Assembly: GCA_009780315.1 (NCBI GenBank)
Contig: WRAH01000004.1
Span: 62,001-126,000 of the forward strand
DNA: 64,000 nt
Reading direction: 5' to 3'
Source: Defluviitaleaceae bacterium
GTDB lineage: Bacteria > Bacillota > Clostridia > Lachnospirales > WQUN01
Shown here: positions 1 through 9,462 of the stretch, piece after piece
Position numbering within the stretch: position 1 is the first letter of the stretch
How the letters are laid out: each line of letters starts with the position of its first letter
The notes under the pieces: model-generated
What the model was told of the DNA's origin: nothing
Seen by the model: only the letters and a program-made list of their open reading frames with translations
Databases searched by the model: none
Position numbers and translations under genes: made by a program

Positions 1-104
1 TGTCTTATTTCATAGAAGCATATAAAATTATTTTCACTTGCACTTGTTTCAACATCACCTCCTTGCTCGTCAACCTCGCCTATGTTTAGTGGAGTTGTTT
101 TCAT
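1..104 (-). CDS. Partial unidentified gene, 5' end, runs off the left edge
   Basis: A frame on the minus strand starts with ATG at 104 and stays open for 34 codons to the edge of the window, where it is cut. The peptide begins MKTTPLNIGEVDEQGGD and looks like ordinary soluble protein. There is no convincing ribosome binding site before the ATG, and an AAGGAGGTGATG sequence at about 50-60 lies inside the frame. The piece is too short to name a family, and a chance open frame of this length is quite possible in AT-rich DNA. Confidence 0.35.
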   Translation of the reverse strand, partial: MKTTPLNIGEVDEQGGDVETSASENNFICFYEIR

Positions 105-339
105 TTACGGAAGCCTACATTTCTTTCTTTTAGGCTTTGTGCTGATATATGTAATTTCATCATGGGAGTATAATAATTGTCAAGCACAAAATACTAAACG
201 GAGGCAATCTTATAATCGCTTTTTAATTGCTCATTTACTTTGTGATACGCTTTATCAGTCATCATTTTAGGTTACGGTTGATGAATGAGGAAAGCGATGG
301 GGCGCGTGCTTTGTGAAAAAATCTTTCAAAAAAATACAA
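105..339. other. Left-edge intergenic stretch without a convincing gene
   Basis: I see no supported gene here. A TTGACA on the minus strand (complement of 178-183) could be the -35 box of a promoter for the partial gene at the edge, but no good -10 box follows at 17 bases. Two short frames in this stretch are discussed under rejected items. Confidence 0.4.
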
Positions 340-374
340 AAACACCCGAAGAGGGTAAGTCTCTTCGGGTGTTT
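340..374 (-). terminator. Rho-independent terminator of the lipoprotein gene at 482-2917
   Basis: A perfect 14-base-pair stem (AAACACCCGAAGAG at 340-353 with its complement at 361-374) encloses a 7-base loop. Read on the minus strand it is followed by a T-rich run, about 110 bases after the lipoprotein stop codon. Confidence 0.85.
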
Positions 375-481
375 GAATAAAACATAGCATCGTAAAAACA
401 AAACAGTAAAAGTGACTTGCAAATCTTAATGTTTTTGGTAATTTGTAAGGTTCTAAACTTGGATTACTTCATTCTTTATCT

Positions 482-2917
482 TTATCCCACCTTCATAGCT
501 TCAACAAACCTAAACAAGCGTGACTCGGTGTTGTATTCATGAGTAATCATTGTATTTGTATCAGGCGTTGTAATTACTTGTGTAAAAACTTCGCCGACAG
601 CATCTAGCATAATATGCATCAAAATATTATCTTCCGTGTTTTCAAATGAGACAGTGCCTATATCCCAAAAACGCCAGACATCATTTCCTAAGTATTCTCT
701 TGGAACACCCTGAAAGTCCTCTGCCGCAGGCGGCATTTCCCATGTAGAGCGGGTGGACATCTTGAAGACATCACCTTCGATAATCATTAAAACCTCTGAT
801 GGCAACCCACCGCTATAAATCCACATGCCGTTCATGTCATGTAAAATGCCGTCATGTAGACTGGGTCTGTCAAAAATAATATATTGCCCAACATCTCTGC
901 GTCCCCAACCATATGCCCCCATGTTAAAAGATGCAAAAGATGCAGGGATAAATACTCTGCCGTCAACCATAGTCGGAATATTGATAACATCAGGACGCAT
1001 CTCGCCGATGACTTGCACACCTACCGTAACGACAATTACTTCATCACTTCGTGTCATCGTCACGCTTTGTGTTTGTCCATCCCATTCAACCTCAAAACCT
1101 AAAGCTTCTGCTACAATGCGCAGTGGAAGCATGTATTGGTTTACTTCAACGTCATCAAACATTGCCACAGGGCTTTCTTGCTCTTCACCTCTATAAAGAT
1201 AGGTTGTGCTATTAAGATTGAACACAAGCAAGGGTGTCCTCTCAAGCAAATCAGTATTAAAGAGTGATGAATTAAATGGAAAGGCTGGGTCAAAGTTTGG
1301 CACATAAGGTGCATCAATTCCTGCCTTCATACTCCGTATCACGGTAAAAGCTTCATTTATTGTGATATTGCCAGTATTACTTAAAAACTCAAAAGAAAGC
1401 TCTTTTTCTAAATATTCAACAATAGCAAAAGCATCTCTAAAAACCAAAACAGGTGTCCAATCCTTTGGCGCACTCCCTAAGCTTGCGTCCCATTGATGCC
1501 CTTGCACAAAGTCAAATACTATGTCTCTGCCCAATATCTGTCTCACTATGCCTTCGGCAGATTCTTTATTTAGCATGGCATCATGTATACTTAAAATCCA
1601 GCCCGCTTCTATCATCATCCATGTTTCGGCAGAAATAAATGCTTCAAAATCGTCAACAGCAAAATCATATTCAGGTAAGACACTTTGTAATAATGTAACA
1701 AAATCACCTAATACAATTGCTACATTACCAAAATTGCTTTTAACCATAGCATCTACAGCATCTTTCTGTTCTTGTGTGAAAACATGGTTAAATTCGGGTA
1801 AATCACTTTCTTCAAAATGGTCTAAAAGTAGTTGAAGCGGATTTGTAATTTCTTGTGTGAACCTTATTTGCCAATCAAACCTGTCAATGTATCTATCCAG
1901 TAAAAAACCCGCCAAAGAGCCTATAATATACGCTTCACGAACAGCTCCTACAGATTGTGTCCACCAAGTTCCTTCTCTGTGGTATCTCGCTATAAAGCTA
2001 AAAGCGGCGTGCAGGTCTTCATCTGTTTTAATTTGCTCAGGATAAGCGGCAAAAAGCGTACCAGCTACATCAAACCATTGTGTTATACCTTCTGCTGTGT
2101 CGAAATGGCGTGTGACAAGATAATCTTCATTATGATACTTTTGATAATGTCTAAAAGATGATAAAACCTTTAGCACATAGCTAATATCATCAGGGCTTGC
2201 AAGGGCATCAAGCAGTTGTTCAATTATTAAAGCCCGCATTAACCTCGCTTCTGTGTCCAAGGGGCGGTCTGCTCTAGTTGGTATTGGCGATGTGTATTCA
2301 AATGTAGCACCTTCTATGTGGGCATGTCCTGCACCATGCAAAAGCATGGACATATGCTCTACGTTGCCACGTCCGATTTGTTCTCGTCTTCTGTTTATAT
2401 CTGTTTCAGCAGAGCCTTCACTCATGTTGATAAAACTATAAAAGCCTGTGTTATCTTCAAAAAACGTGCCATACTCTTGAAACCAAAATGCAGAGCCATC
2501 GTCAAAATCGTGATAAGGTCTTTGGGTTGATATTTCTTGTCTTGTTAGCTCCCTAAATGTTCCATCGGGATAAATAAACCAAAATTGCTCTCTGTTATTG
2601 TAATTTCCAATAACAGCAGACATATTGACCATAATGTTGCCCACCCATAAATAAGGCGCAATTTGATTATATGTTGCAAGCTGACGAGCAAAAGCAGCTA
2701 TATACTCCTCTTCTGTTTGCGGTAAGGCATTGTATTCCATACCAATGTTAAAGCTTCGGCCTAAATCTATTGCTATGCGGTTTTGCTGTTTGGTTGACTC
2801 CCTTCCATAAGCTCTCTGCTCTAAATATCCGCTGTTGGTGGCTGTATCATAAGCACAAGCAGAAAAAAGCAAAGCTCCAAAAACAGCAAAAGCACAAATT
2901 ACCAGTCTTTTTCTCAT
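482..2917 (-). CDS. Large lipoprotein: degenerate zincin-like domain plus copper-amine-oxidase-N-like domain
   Basis: The protein has 811 residues from the ATG at 2917, which follows a GAAGGTGG ribosome site; a GTG 12 bases upstream lies inside that site and is unlikely. It opens with a lipoprotein signal (MRKRLVICAF, lipobox LFSAC, cysteine about residue 21), so it should be anchored outside the membrane. Around residues 194-240 the pattern HGAGH followed by LDTEARLMRALIIE resembles gluzincin metallopeptidases (HExxH plus a downstream Glu), but the catalytic Glu of HExxH is Gly here, suggesting loss of peptidase activity. Residues about 570-690 (MLPLRIVAEALGFEVEWD) match the N-terminal domain of copper amine oxidases, common in clostridial surface proteins and probably a wall-binding module. 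It lies 56 bases behind the NapH-like gene on the same strand and may share its transcript. The function is unknown. Confidence 0.75.
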   Translation of the reverse strand: MRKRLVICAFAVFGALLFSACAYDTATNSGYLEQRAYGRESTKQQNRIAIDLGRSFNIGMEYNALPQTEEEYIAAFARQLATYNQIAPYLWVGNIMVNMSAVIGNYNNREQFWFIYPDGTFRELTRQEISTQRPYHDFDDGSAFWFQEYGTFFEDNTGFYSFINMSEGSAETDINRRREQIGRGNVEHMSMLLHGAGHAHIEGATFEYTSPIPTRADRPLDTEARLMRALIIEQLLDALASPDDISYVLKVLSSFRHYQKYHNEDYLVTRHFDTAEGITQWFDVAGTLFAAYPEQIKTDEDLHAAFSFIARYHREGTWWTQSVGAVREAYIIGSLAGFLLDRYIDRFDWQIRFTQEITNPLQLLLDHFEESDLPEFNHVFTQEQKDAVDAMVKSNFGNVAIVLGDFVTLLQSVLPEYDFAVDDFEAFISAETWMMIEAGWILSIHDAMLNKESAEGIVRQILGRDIVFDFVQGHQWDASLGSAPKDWTPVLVFRDAFAIVEYLEKELSFEFLSNTGNITINEAFTVIRSMKAGIDAPYVPNFDPAFPFNSSLFNTDLLERTPLLVFNLNSTTYLYRGEEQESPVAMFDDVEVNQYMLPLRIVAEALGFEVEWDGQTQSVTMTRSDEVIVVTVGVQVIGEMRPDVINIPTMVDGRVFIPASFASFNMGAYGWGRRDVGQYIIFDRPSLHDGILHDMNGMWIYSGGLPSEVLMIIEGDVFKMSTRSTWEMPPAAEDFQGVPREYLGNDVWRFWDIGTVSFENTEDNILMHIMLDAVGEVFTQVITTPDTNTMITHEYNTESRLFRFVEAMKVG

Positions 2918-2973
2918 GTTAAAATCCACCTTCGTGTTTGCGGAGTATATTTTATTCTGGCTAACGCTGCATT

Positions 2974-3831
2974 TTATTTACCTTTAAGTTTAAAGCCAGA
3001 GGTGATTGCACCAAACTTGCAGGCCTTTTTACAGTCACCACAGCGTATACATTCGGGATGGTTCGTTTGGGTATATGGGCTTATGTTCATTTCACAGGCC
3101 TTGTTACACACTTTGCAATCTACACATTTTTCCTTGGAAACACGGTACCTGAACAATGAAACCTTATTGAACATAGCGTATATCGCACCAAGGGGGCAAA
3201 TGTATTTACAGAATGGACGAAAAATGACTATGGACAGCAAAACAATAAAAATCAAAATGCCTAGCTTCCAGAAAAACAGAACGCCAATAACACCTTGCAT
3301 CCATGGATTCAGCGTTATAAGCGGCAAACCAGCCATTAATGTACCAGCGGGACAAATGTATTTGCAAAACCACGGGATACCTATTCCAGCTGCAGTTGTG
3401 GCAAATAATGGCAACGCAAGCACAAAAATCAATAGAATTGCATACTTTAAGTACCTCAGTTGCTTATCAAAGGGAAAGGTTTTTATTTTCTTCACAAAGG
3501 GAATTTTGTGAAGTAGGTCTTGTAATAGCCCAAATGGGCAAAGGAAGCCACAAACAAGGCGACCGAACAAGCCCCCAACCAGTAACAGAAAGCCAAATAC
3601 ATAGAACGAGAAGTTGTAGCGCGCACTACTCATTACAGCCTGTAAAGAGCCGATAGGACAAGAACCAAACGCACCAGGGCATGAATAGCAATTCAAGCCC
3701 GGAACGCAAATGGATTTTAACCGCCCTGTGTAAATCCTACCTTGAAGAAAACCGGGTAGATAGCCATTGGTAAGCAGTGTCCATCCAACCTGTACACTTC
3801 TCCTAAAACTTATTCTTTTAGCCAAGACCAA
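2974..3831 (-). CDS. NapH/MauN-type membrane iron-sulfur protein
   Basis: This is a 285-residue polytopic membrane protein with paired cysteine motifs in membrane-adjacent loops (CYSCPG, CGFLCPFG, CKYICPAG, CKYICPLG) and two C-terminal 4Fe-4S motifs of the form CxxCxxCxxxC (CVDCKVCNKAC, CIRCGDCKKAC). Proteins of this type carry electrons across or along the cytoplasmic membrane. The start appears to be TTG at 3831, which overlaps the end of the small CXXC gene by 14 bases and has GGAG just upstream. The order TlpA-like thioredoxin, CXXC peptide, NapH-like protein points to a joint role in extracytoplasmic thiol redox or electron transfer. The exact electron donor and acceptor cannot be read from sequence. 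Confidence 0.88.
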   Translation of the reverse strand: MVLAKRISFRRSVQVGWTLLTNGYLPGFLQGRIYTGRLKSICVPGLNCYSCPGAFGSCPIGSLQAVMSSARYNFSFYVFGFLLLVGGLFGRLVCGFLCPFGLLQDLLHKIPFVKKIKTFPFDKQLRYLKYAILLIFVLALPLFATTAAGIGIPWFCKYICPAGTLMAGLPLITLNPWMQGVIGVLFFWKLGILIFIVLLSIVIFRPFCKYICPLGAIYAMFNKVSLFRYRVSKEKCVDCKVCNKACEMNISPYTQTNHPECIRCGDCKKACKFGAITSGFKLKGK

Positions 3832-3970
3832 TACACTCCAGACATATGTTAGTTGAACGCGTCAGTATAAGGGCTACCTCTTCCCTGAAAATCCCTAACA
3901 ATAGAAAGATGACACCGAAAACCAACAACAAAATACGCACCCACAATGTTTTATCTCTAATAATATCCAT
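3818..3970 (-). CDS. Small CXXC-motif membrane peptide (CD1871A-like)
   Basis: A 50-residue frame starts with ATG at 3970, four bases after the TlpA-like stop, and overlaps the NapH-like start by 14 bases. It has one hydrophobic segment (VRILLLVFGVIFLLLGIF, about residues 11-28) and ends NICLECIGLG, a CxxC just before the C-terminus. This matches the short CXXC membrane peptides known in Clostridia as the CD1871A family, usually found between exactly these two neighbours. The gene is easily missed because of its size. Its precise role is unknown; a thiol relay or metal-binding partner of the neighbouring redox proteins is an inference. Confidence 0.85.
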   Translation of the reverse strand: MDIIRDKTLWVRILLLVFGVIFLLLGIFREEVALILTRSTNICLECIGLG

Positions 3971-3974
3971 GGCA

Positions 3975-4526
3975 CTACTCATCGGCTAACAGGCCATTAA
4001 GTAGACCACTCCACTCATTGAAGTTTGAAGCACCCACTTTGTGGTACACGATTTCGCCATTTGAATTGAGTACATATGTCGTTGGTAAGAATGGAACATG
4101 GTCGTTAATATAGTTCAAGATTAGACTATCTGGCACAAAGGCGCGGAAGTCAGGTGCAACTTCAAGCAGTGAAAATGCGTGATTTATGGATTCATCATCG
4201 CGAGAACCGTCTTCAAAGTGTACTGCATCGAACATAAACCCAATAACCTCTACGCCTCGGTTTCCATATTCTTCAGTAACACGTTGCAAAACAGGCAATT
4301 CGCTTACACATGGCCCACACCACGTTGCCCAAAATTTAACAACAGTAAGATTATTGTCCATAAACTCAGCAGGGGTAATTGTTTCAGAACCGTTAAGAGA
4401 TGCGGTTACGAAATCACCAAATGAATTAGGTGTACCTACTTCATAGAGACTTTGTGAATCTCCACAACCAGACACCAACATCACGGCAAATAATGCCGCA
4501 ACAAACAACATAACTTTTTTCTTCAT
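3975..4526 (-). CDS. TlpA-family thiol-disulfide lipoprotein
   Basis: The protein has 183 residues from the ATG at 4526; an upstream ATG at 4541 overlaps the TGGAGG ribosome site and is rejected. It has a lipoprotein signal (MKKKVMLFVAALFAVML, lipobox VSGC) and a thioredoxin fold with the active site WATWCGPC and the cis-proline region FLPTTYV. TlpA/ResA proteins reduce or exchange disulfides outside the membrane. It is the first gene of the cluster with the CXXC peptide and the NapH-like protein, which could supply its electrons. The upstream regulator gene ends at a terminator, so this cluster should have its own promoter between about 4530 and 4690; I do not see a clear -35/-10 pair there. 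Confidence 0.9.
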   Translation of the reverse strand: MKKKVMLFVAALFAVMLVSGCGDSQSLYEVGTPNSFGDFVTASLNGSETITPAEFMDNNLTVVKFWATWCGPCVSELPVLQRVTEEYGNRGVEVIGFMFDAVHFEDGSRDDESINHAFSLLEVAPDFRAFVPDSLILNYINDHVPFLPTTYVLNSNGEIVYHKVGASNFNEWSGLLNGLLADE

Positions 4527-4687
4527 GATACATTCCTCCATTTAATTTTTCTTGTTTTAATAATATCATAAAAAATTGGTTGCCACTAAGCGCATCAAGG
4601 GGGTATATTTTCTTGATGTAGCGTTTTTTTATTTTTTCGATATTCCTTTGATATATAACCTCATTATTGAAAATATTGGAAAACAAT

Positions 4688-4726
4688 AAAAAAGTGTCAC
4701 CTTTTTTCAAAGTAGACACTTTTTTA
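4688..4726. terminator. Hairpin terminator after the LuxR/LAL-type regulator gene
   Basis: AAAAAAGTGTC (4688-4698) and GACACTTTTTT (4715-4725) form a stem flanked by A and T runs, so it could work on either strand. It begins directly after the stop codon of the regulator gene on the minus strand. Confidence 0.75.
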
Positions 4727-7192
4727 TTACGTCAGCAAACCTATTGCTTTTGTCTTTGATACCGCATCTATTGCGTTTGACACTTCAAGCTTACTATAAA
4801 TCAGTACAATACGAGAGCGTAGAGCTTCTGATTTTATCCCCAGAGTATTTGTTATCTCCTTGTAGCTTTTACCTTCACAAAGCAAAGCTATTACCTCTTT
4901 TTGTTTATCTGTGAATTTTAAGGAAGCTTGTTTTTCTGATTCATTTATCAGTTTGTCACTTATGCTATCTCTAGTTTCAAGGTATAACATCTTGATAAAG
5001 CTGATAAGCTGTTCATCTTCTCCCCCACGTAGCTCAATACGTTTTTTTAGCTTATATAGCATACTGGCAAGGACAGAGCCTTCATTTGTAAATATTTGTA
5101 CATATCCATAAGGATGAGCCGCACGAGCCGCATTTTCCAAACACTCAAATGCTTCATTTTGAAACCTTCGCTTCTTTATCCAGTAGGCAGTTGCCATTAA
5201 AACCTGTGCTTCAATAATATCCAACACCCTATTATAAGCATTGGCAATTTTTAGAATTTTTCTTAGTAAAACAAGGGCAGAATCGTATTTTCCAGTCGTT
5301 ATAAATGCTCTGCATGTAGTAAAGTCAGCATACATGCTCCACAAGGTTGGGCTATCTATGCTTTGTTTTTTAATCCAGTTCTCCGCAATTACTTTGCAAC
5401 CCTTAGTAAATTTGCGGCGTATAATAAGTGCGTTAAAGTTATTGCTCAGATGATACGCTCTATCTTCTTCAATCATCTTTGATATAGACTCTATCACTGC
5501 GGTTGCTTCTTCTGACTCTTCAATCGAATCTAACACATAAACAAAAATAGACATTGCACAGAATTTTGCTTCTGACGTAAAATGATTTCTCATTTCTGTA
5601 ATTGATTCTAAGGCATACTTATGCGCCCTTTCTAGTTGTCCCTGTTCGTAATACAGACCCGCAAGTATTGAGTTCACTTGCATTTGAGTTTCATCGCGAA
5701 ATAACCAACTACCTACTTTTGTCATTAAAACATTAAAATTTTCAGATGCATCGGAAATGACCATATCTGAAAAATCAGTTTGGCCACGGTGAACCAACGG
5801 CATATGAAAAGATAGGCTCCATTTTGGAGTGGTATATTCAGGCTTAGTAAGCTGTTCGCTTATCCCATTTATAATTTGGATTAAAGATTTGCGAAAATCA
5901 AATAAATTCATAAAGAAAACGCTATAAACACGTTCAGGGCATCTGGCATAAAACGAATCCATATACAAAACAGCATTTTCTACATCGCCTTCGGCAAAAG
6001 TAAACCAAGCTATCAGATAGATTAGCCTCGGATATTTTTCGGCAGTAGCAACCACTTCAGGGTGCTTTATTATGGGTAAGAGTCTTTCGATAGAAAAATA
6101 ATTATGGTCTGAAACTTTTAGCAGTTCAAAACACTTTTTTATGCCATCATGATTTTTACATCTTATAAAGCAATCAATGGCACTATAGAAATTATTTTTA
6201 GATAAATGCCAATACCCTTCTTTTTCTATAAGAGATTGTAAAAATTCCTCTCCATGTTTTTGAGCCATTTCCGTAAGAAATTGTTGAAATAGATGGTGAT
6301 AGCGATAAGACTCCTTTTGCAGTCGAGTAATAAAAGCTCCCTTTTGCACAAGCTCTTCGAGAAATTTATCGCTGTCATCCAATCCTGTTAGTGCATTGCA
6401 CAAAGAAGGTATAAGCTCACGCAAGTTTGCTGTACAAATCATAAAGTTGTGTGTTTTTTCGTCCCACTTTTCCCATATGTTTATTTGAATGAAGTCGCCC
6501 AAATAATTATATATTTGTTCAGACAATTCTCCATCGGACAATAAATAAGCCTTAATCCCAATCGCCCAACCATGAGTCTGCCTGTTAATCTCCTCGGCTT
6601 GCTTGTTTGTGATTTGACCGCCCCGCTTTCTATACAGAGCCATTATATCCTTATTGTTAAAAAGTAGCTGCTCTGCATTGACACGACCAACCTGACCTTT
6701 TAACCATAATTCTGAAAGACCATGTGGCAAATCGTGACGGCTAATCAAAATAACTTGAAAATTCTTTGGCAAACGCTTAATGAAAATAAGCATAAGTTTT
6801 AAGACTGCATCACTATGAATAAGGTGTACATCATCTATAGCAAGCACTGCTTGCTCTTTCTTGGAAAGGGCAGATATGGCACGTGCGGAAAATTTATCTG
6901 GGGCGTGTTGGAAAGACTCATGAGAAACAATATCAACAAGGATTTGGTTTTGAGGTTGACAGTCACAGAGTGCCTTGCAAAATCGTTCGCAAAAGTACGA
7001 GGGATTATTGTCAATTTCATCTATATAATAAATGGCGTTTGCGTAGTCGCCTTTCCCCAGCCATTGGGTTACGGCTACCGTTTTGCCATAGCCAGCAGGT
7101 GCGCATACTGCAACAACTTGATAGTTTTTAAGCTCATTAAAAATATGGTTAAGACTGTGTCTTTTTACAATAAGATTGCTAGTATTGTCCAT
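4727..7192 (-). CDS. Large ATP-binding LuxR-family regulator (MalT/LAL type)
   Basis: The 821-residue protein has the layout of LAL/MalT regulators: an N-terminal STAND-type NTPase with Walker A APAGYGKT (about residues 32-39) and Walker B-like LAIDDVHLIH (about 117-126), a long helical repeat region, and a C-terminal LuxR-type helix-turn-helix (about 755-815, FTDKQKEVIALLCEGKSYKE). Such proteins couple an inducer and ATP to oligomerisation and transcription activation. The ATG at 7192 is preceded by ACGAGGT. The gene lies 56 bases behind pcrA on the same strand and ends at a strong terminator, so its target may be elsewhere or the redox cluster just downstream. The inducer is unknown. Confidence 0.85.
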   Translation of the reverse strand: MDNTSNLIVKRHSLNHIFNELKNYQVVAVCAPAGYGKTVAVTQWLGKGDYANAIYYIDEIDNNPSYFCERFCKALCDCQPQNQILVDIVSHESFQHAPDKFSARAISALSKKEQAVLAIDDVHLIHSDAVLKLMLIFIKRLPKNFQVILISRHDLPHGLSELWLKGQVGRVNAEQLLFNNKDIMALYRKRGGQITNKQAEEINRQTHGWAIGIKAYLLSDGELSEQIYNYLGDFIQINIWEKWDEKTHNFMICTANLRELIPSLCNALTGLDDSDKFLEELVQKGAFITRLQKESYRYHHLFQQFLTEMAQKHGEEFLQSLIEKEGYWHLSKNNFYSAIDCFIRCKNHDGIKKCFELLKVSDHNYFSIERLLPIIKHPEVVATAEKYPRLIYLIAWFTFAEGDVENAVLYMDSFYARCPERVYSVFFMNLFDFRKSLIQIINGISEQLTKPEYTTPKWSLSFHMPLVHRGQTDFSDMVISDASENFNVLMTKVGSWLFRDETQMQVNSILAGLYYEQGQLERAHKYALESITEMRNHFTSEAKFCAMSIFVYVLDSIEESEEATAVIESISKMIEEDRAYHLSNNFNALIIRRKFTKGCKVIAENWIKKQSIDSPTLWSMYADFTTCRAFITTGKYDSALVLLRKILKIANAYNRVLDIIEAQVLMATAYWIKKRRFQNEAFECLENAARAAHPYGYVQIFTNEGSVLASMLYKLKKRIELRGGEDEQLISFIKMLYLETRDSISDKLINESEKQASLKFTDKQKEVIALLCEGKSYKEITNTLGIKSEALRSRIVLIYSKLEVSNAIDAVSKTKAIGLLT

Positions 7193-7248
7193 ACAAATAC
7201 CTCGTTTAGTTTTGTTTCTTTCGGAGTGTATGTCATGTTGTTGAAAAA

Positions 7249-9462
7249 TTATAATTTTGTTAATTTTAAAAAATGTGCCATAAATTTTTTCCGCCCTGCG
7301 GTTAAAAACTGAATGGTTACTTCATAATCTGCCCCTGCAGGCTCTATTGCCATAATTTGTCCTTGCCCATATTTGGCGTTATTTATTTTGTCGCCTACTT
7401 TGTAATTTGGCAGATTAGTTTTTGTGGGTATTGGACGGGTTGGTGAGGCTTTGGGCATTTGGAAGGCTGGCTTTGGCTTTTGATGAGATACTGGGCTTGA
7501 CATCATTGGTCTTTGGGCATTTTCTCTTGGTTTACCATAGGCATTGACAGGGATTATACATTCCTTTGGGACTTCTGCCAAAAATCTACTAGGGGCATTT
7601 CTTGCAATATGGTCGAAGCGGCGGCGGCTTATTGCGTGGGAAATATATAGTACTTTACGGGCGCGAGTAAAACCTACATAACATAAACGGCGTTCTTCTT
7701 CCATTTCGTGGTCTTGCCCACTGTCTATACTGCGGGATGATGGGAATAGATTGTCTTCAAAACCCACCATAAAAACAGAATTAAACTCAAGTCCTTTTGC
7801 ACTATGCAATGTCATGAGTGCCACAGCATTGGCATCTTCTTGATAATTGTCAATGTCTGCAACAAGTGCTACATCTTCTAAAAATTTTGCAAGAGACGTA
7901 TCTTCAGATTCATTTTCAAATGCACGAGCTTTTGCCAATAATTCTTTTATGTTGGCTTCCCGTTCTTCACCTTCAGGTGTGCCATCTACTATGGCTGACA
8001 AATAGTCTGTGTCGTCTAAAATTTTTCGGATAAGGTCTGCCACAGAATGTTCTGCGGTATAGTCTGCACATTCTGCCATATAATCAGCAAATTTTTTTAC
8101 ATCTACTGCTTTTTTACCAAGCCCCGAGACTTGGTCAGCATGGGTTATTGCATGGTAAAAAGTCGTACCCGTTTCTATGGCGTGGACTTGGATTTTATTG
8201 ATTGTTGCCGCACCAATGCCACGGCGGGGGACATTGATAATACGCAGGAAAGCCATATCATCTGCGGGGTTGTTTATGGCTTTGAGGTATGACAAGATAT
8301 CCTTAATTTCCATATGTTCATAGAAGCGTGTACCGCCAAAAATACGATACGGAATGCCAGCCATGACAAGCTGGTCTTCCACACCGCGAGATTGGGCATT
8401 GGTACGGTAGAGAATGGCAAAATCGTTAAGACTTGCACCTTGACGGACTTCTTCGGAAATAGTGCGGGCTACAAATGCGCCCTCGTCACGTTCATCTACA
8501 GAAGTATATAAACGAATTTGCTGGCCCTTACCATTTTCCGTCCACAGACGTTTGGATGCACGGGATTCATTGATGGAAATGACAGCATTTGCCGCATCCA
8601 GAATGGTTTGAGATGAACGGTAATTTTGCTCTAGTTTAACCACCGCTGCACCGGGGTAGTCTGTCTCAAAACGCAAAATATTTTTAATATCTGCCCCTCG
8701 CCAGCCATATATACTTTGGTCATCATCACCAACCACGCATAAATTTTGTGCATATCCAGAAATTAGCCGCACAAGTTCATATTGGGCATGGTTTGTGTCT
8801 TGGTATTCGTCAACCATGACATAGCGAAAGCGGTTTTGATATTTCTGTCGGATGTCCTCATGGTTTTTAAGCAGTTCTACTGTTTGAAAAATGATATCGT
8901 CAAAATCCAGCGCATTGCTTGCCTTTAATCGGTCTTGATACATGGCATAAACATCTGCAATATTACTTTCTCTAAAGTTTCCAGCCACAAGACGCTCATA
9001 ATCTCTAGGGGATATAAGCTCATTTTTTTGCCCACTTATAACCTGTTGTACATACTTCACAGGATAATGTGTATCGCTTAAATTTTTATCTTTTATACAT
9101 TCTTTTAAAAGCCGTGTTGTATCTGCGGTGTCGTAGATTGAAAAGGCACGGTCGTAGCCCAAGGCTTCAATTTCTCGGCGTAAAATTCTTGTGCAAGCCG
9201 CGTGGAAAGTACTAACCCATACTTGTTCACCAAGGGGCGTAATGGCTGTGATACGCTCACGCATTTCCTTTGCCGCCTTGTTGGTGAATGTAATGGCTAT
9301 CATATGATAGGGGTCGATACCCTCATTGATAAGATGGGCTACGCGGTATGTAAGTACTCGCGTTTTTCCTGACCCTGCACCTGCAAAAATAAGCAGAGGG
9401 CCATCTTTGTGTAAAGCGGCTTTTTGTTGAGATGGATTGAGTTGCCCTATGATATTTCTCAT
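7249..9462 (-). CDS. pcrA: ATP-dependent DNA helicase, UvrD/PcrA family
   Basis: A superfamily 1 DNA helicase of 737 residues. All canonical motifs are visible: Walker A AGAGSGKTRVL, VDEYQDTN, VVGDDDQSIYGWRGAD, LEQNYRSSQTIL, LMTLHSAKGLEF and CYVGFTRAR. The C-terminus has the PcrA-type tail (NLPNYKVGDKINNAKYGQG), which in relatives contacts RNA polymerase. PcrA unwinds DNA in repair, rolling-circle replication and clearing of transcription complexes. The ATG at 9462 overlaps the stop of the PHP gene by four bases (ATGA), so the two are translationally coupled; longer upstream extensions would lie inside that gene. Confidence 0.95.
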   Translation of the reverse strand: MRNIIGQLNPSQQKAALHKDGPLLIFAGAGSGKTRVLTYRVAHLINEGIDPYHMIAITFTNKAAKEMRERITAITPLGEQVWVSTFHAACTRILRREIEALGYDRAFSIYDTADTTRLLKECIKDKNLSDTHYPVKYVQQVISGQKNELISPRDYERLVAGNFRESNIADVYAMYQDRLKASNALDFDDIIFQTVELLKNHEDIRQKYQNRFRYVMVDEYQDTNHAQYELVRLISGYAQNLCVVGDDDQSIYGWRGADIKNILRFETDYPGAAVVKLEQNYRSSQTILDAANAVISINESRASKRLWTENGKGQQIRLYTSVDERDEGAFVARTISEEVRQGASLNDFAILYRTNAQSRGVEDQLVMAGIPYRIFGGTRFYEHMEIKDILSYLKAINNPADDMAFLRIINVPRRGIGAATINKIQVHAIETGTTFYHAITHADQVSGLGKKAVDVKKFADYMAECADYTAEHSVADLIRKILDDTDYLSAIVDGTPEGEEREANIKELLAKARAFENESEDTSLAKFLEDVALVADIDNYQEDANAVALMTLHSAKGLEFNSVFMVGFEDNLFPSSRSIDSGQDHEMEEERRLCYVGFTRARKVLYISHAISRRRFDHIARNAPSRFLAEVPKECIIPVNAYGKPRENAQRPMMSSPVSHQKPKPAFQMPKASPTRPIPTKTNLPNYKVGDKINNAKYGQGQIMAIEPAGADYEVTIQFLTAGRKKFMAHFLKLTKL

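Noticed and set aside
194-265. 23-codon minus-strand frame (MMTDKAYHKVNEQLKSDY and so on) that might be a gene remnant
   Set aside because: It has protein-like composition but no ribosome site and no match I can name; it is too short to support.
82-270. 62-codon plus-strand frame at the left edge with hydrophobic N-terminus
   Set aside because: No ribosome binding site, no recognisable family, and overlap with the more plausible minus-strand partial gene.
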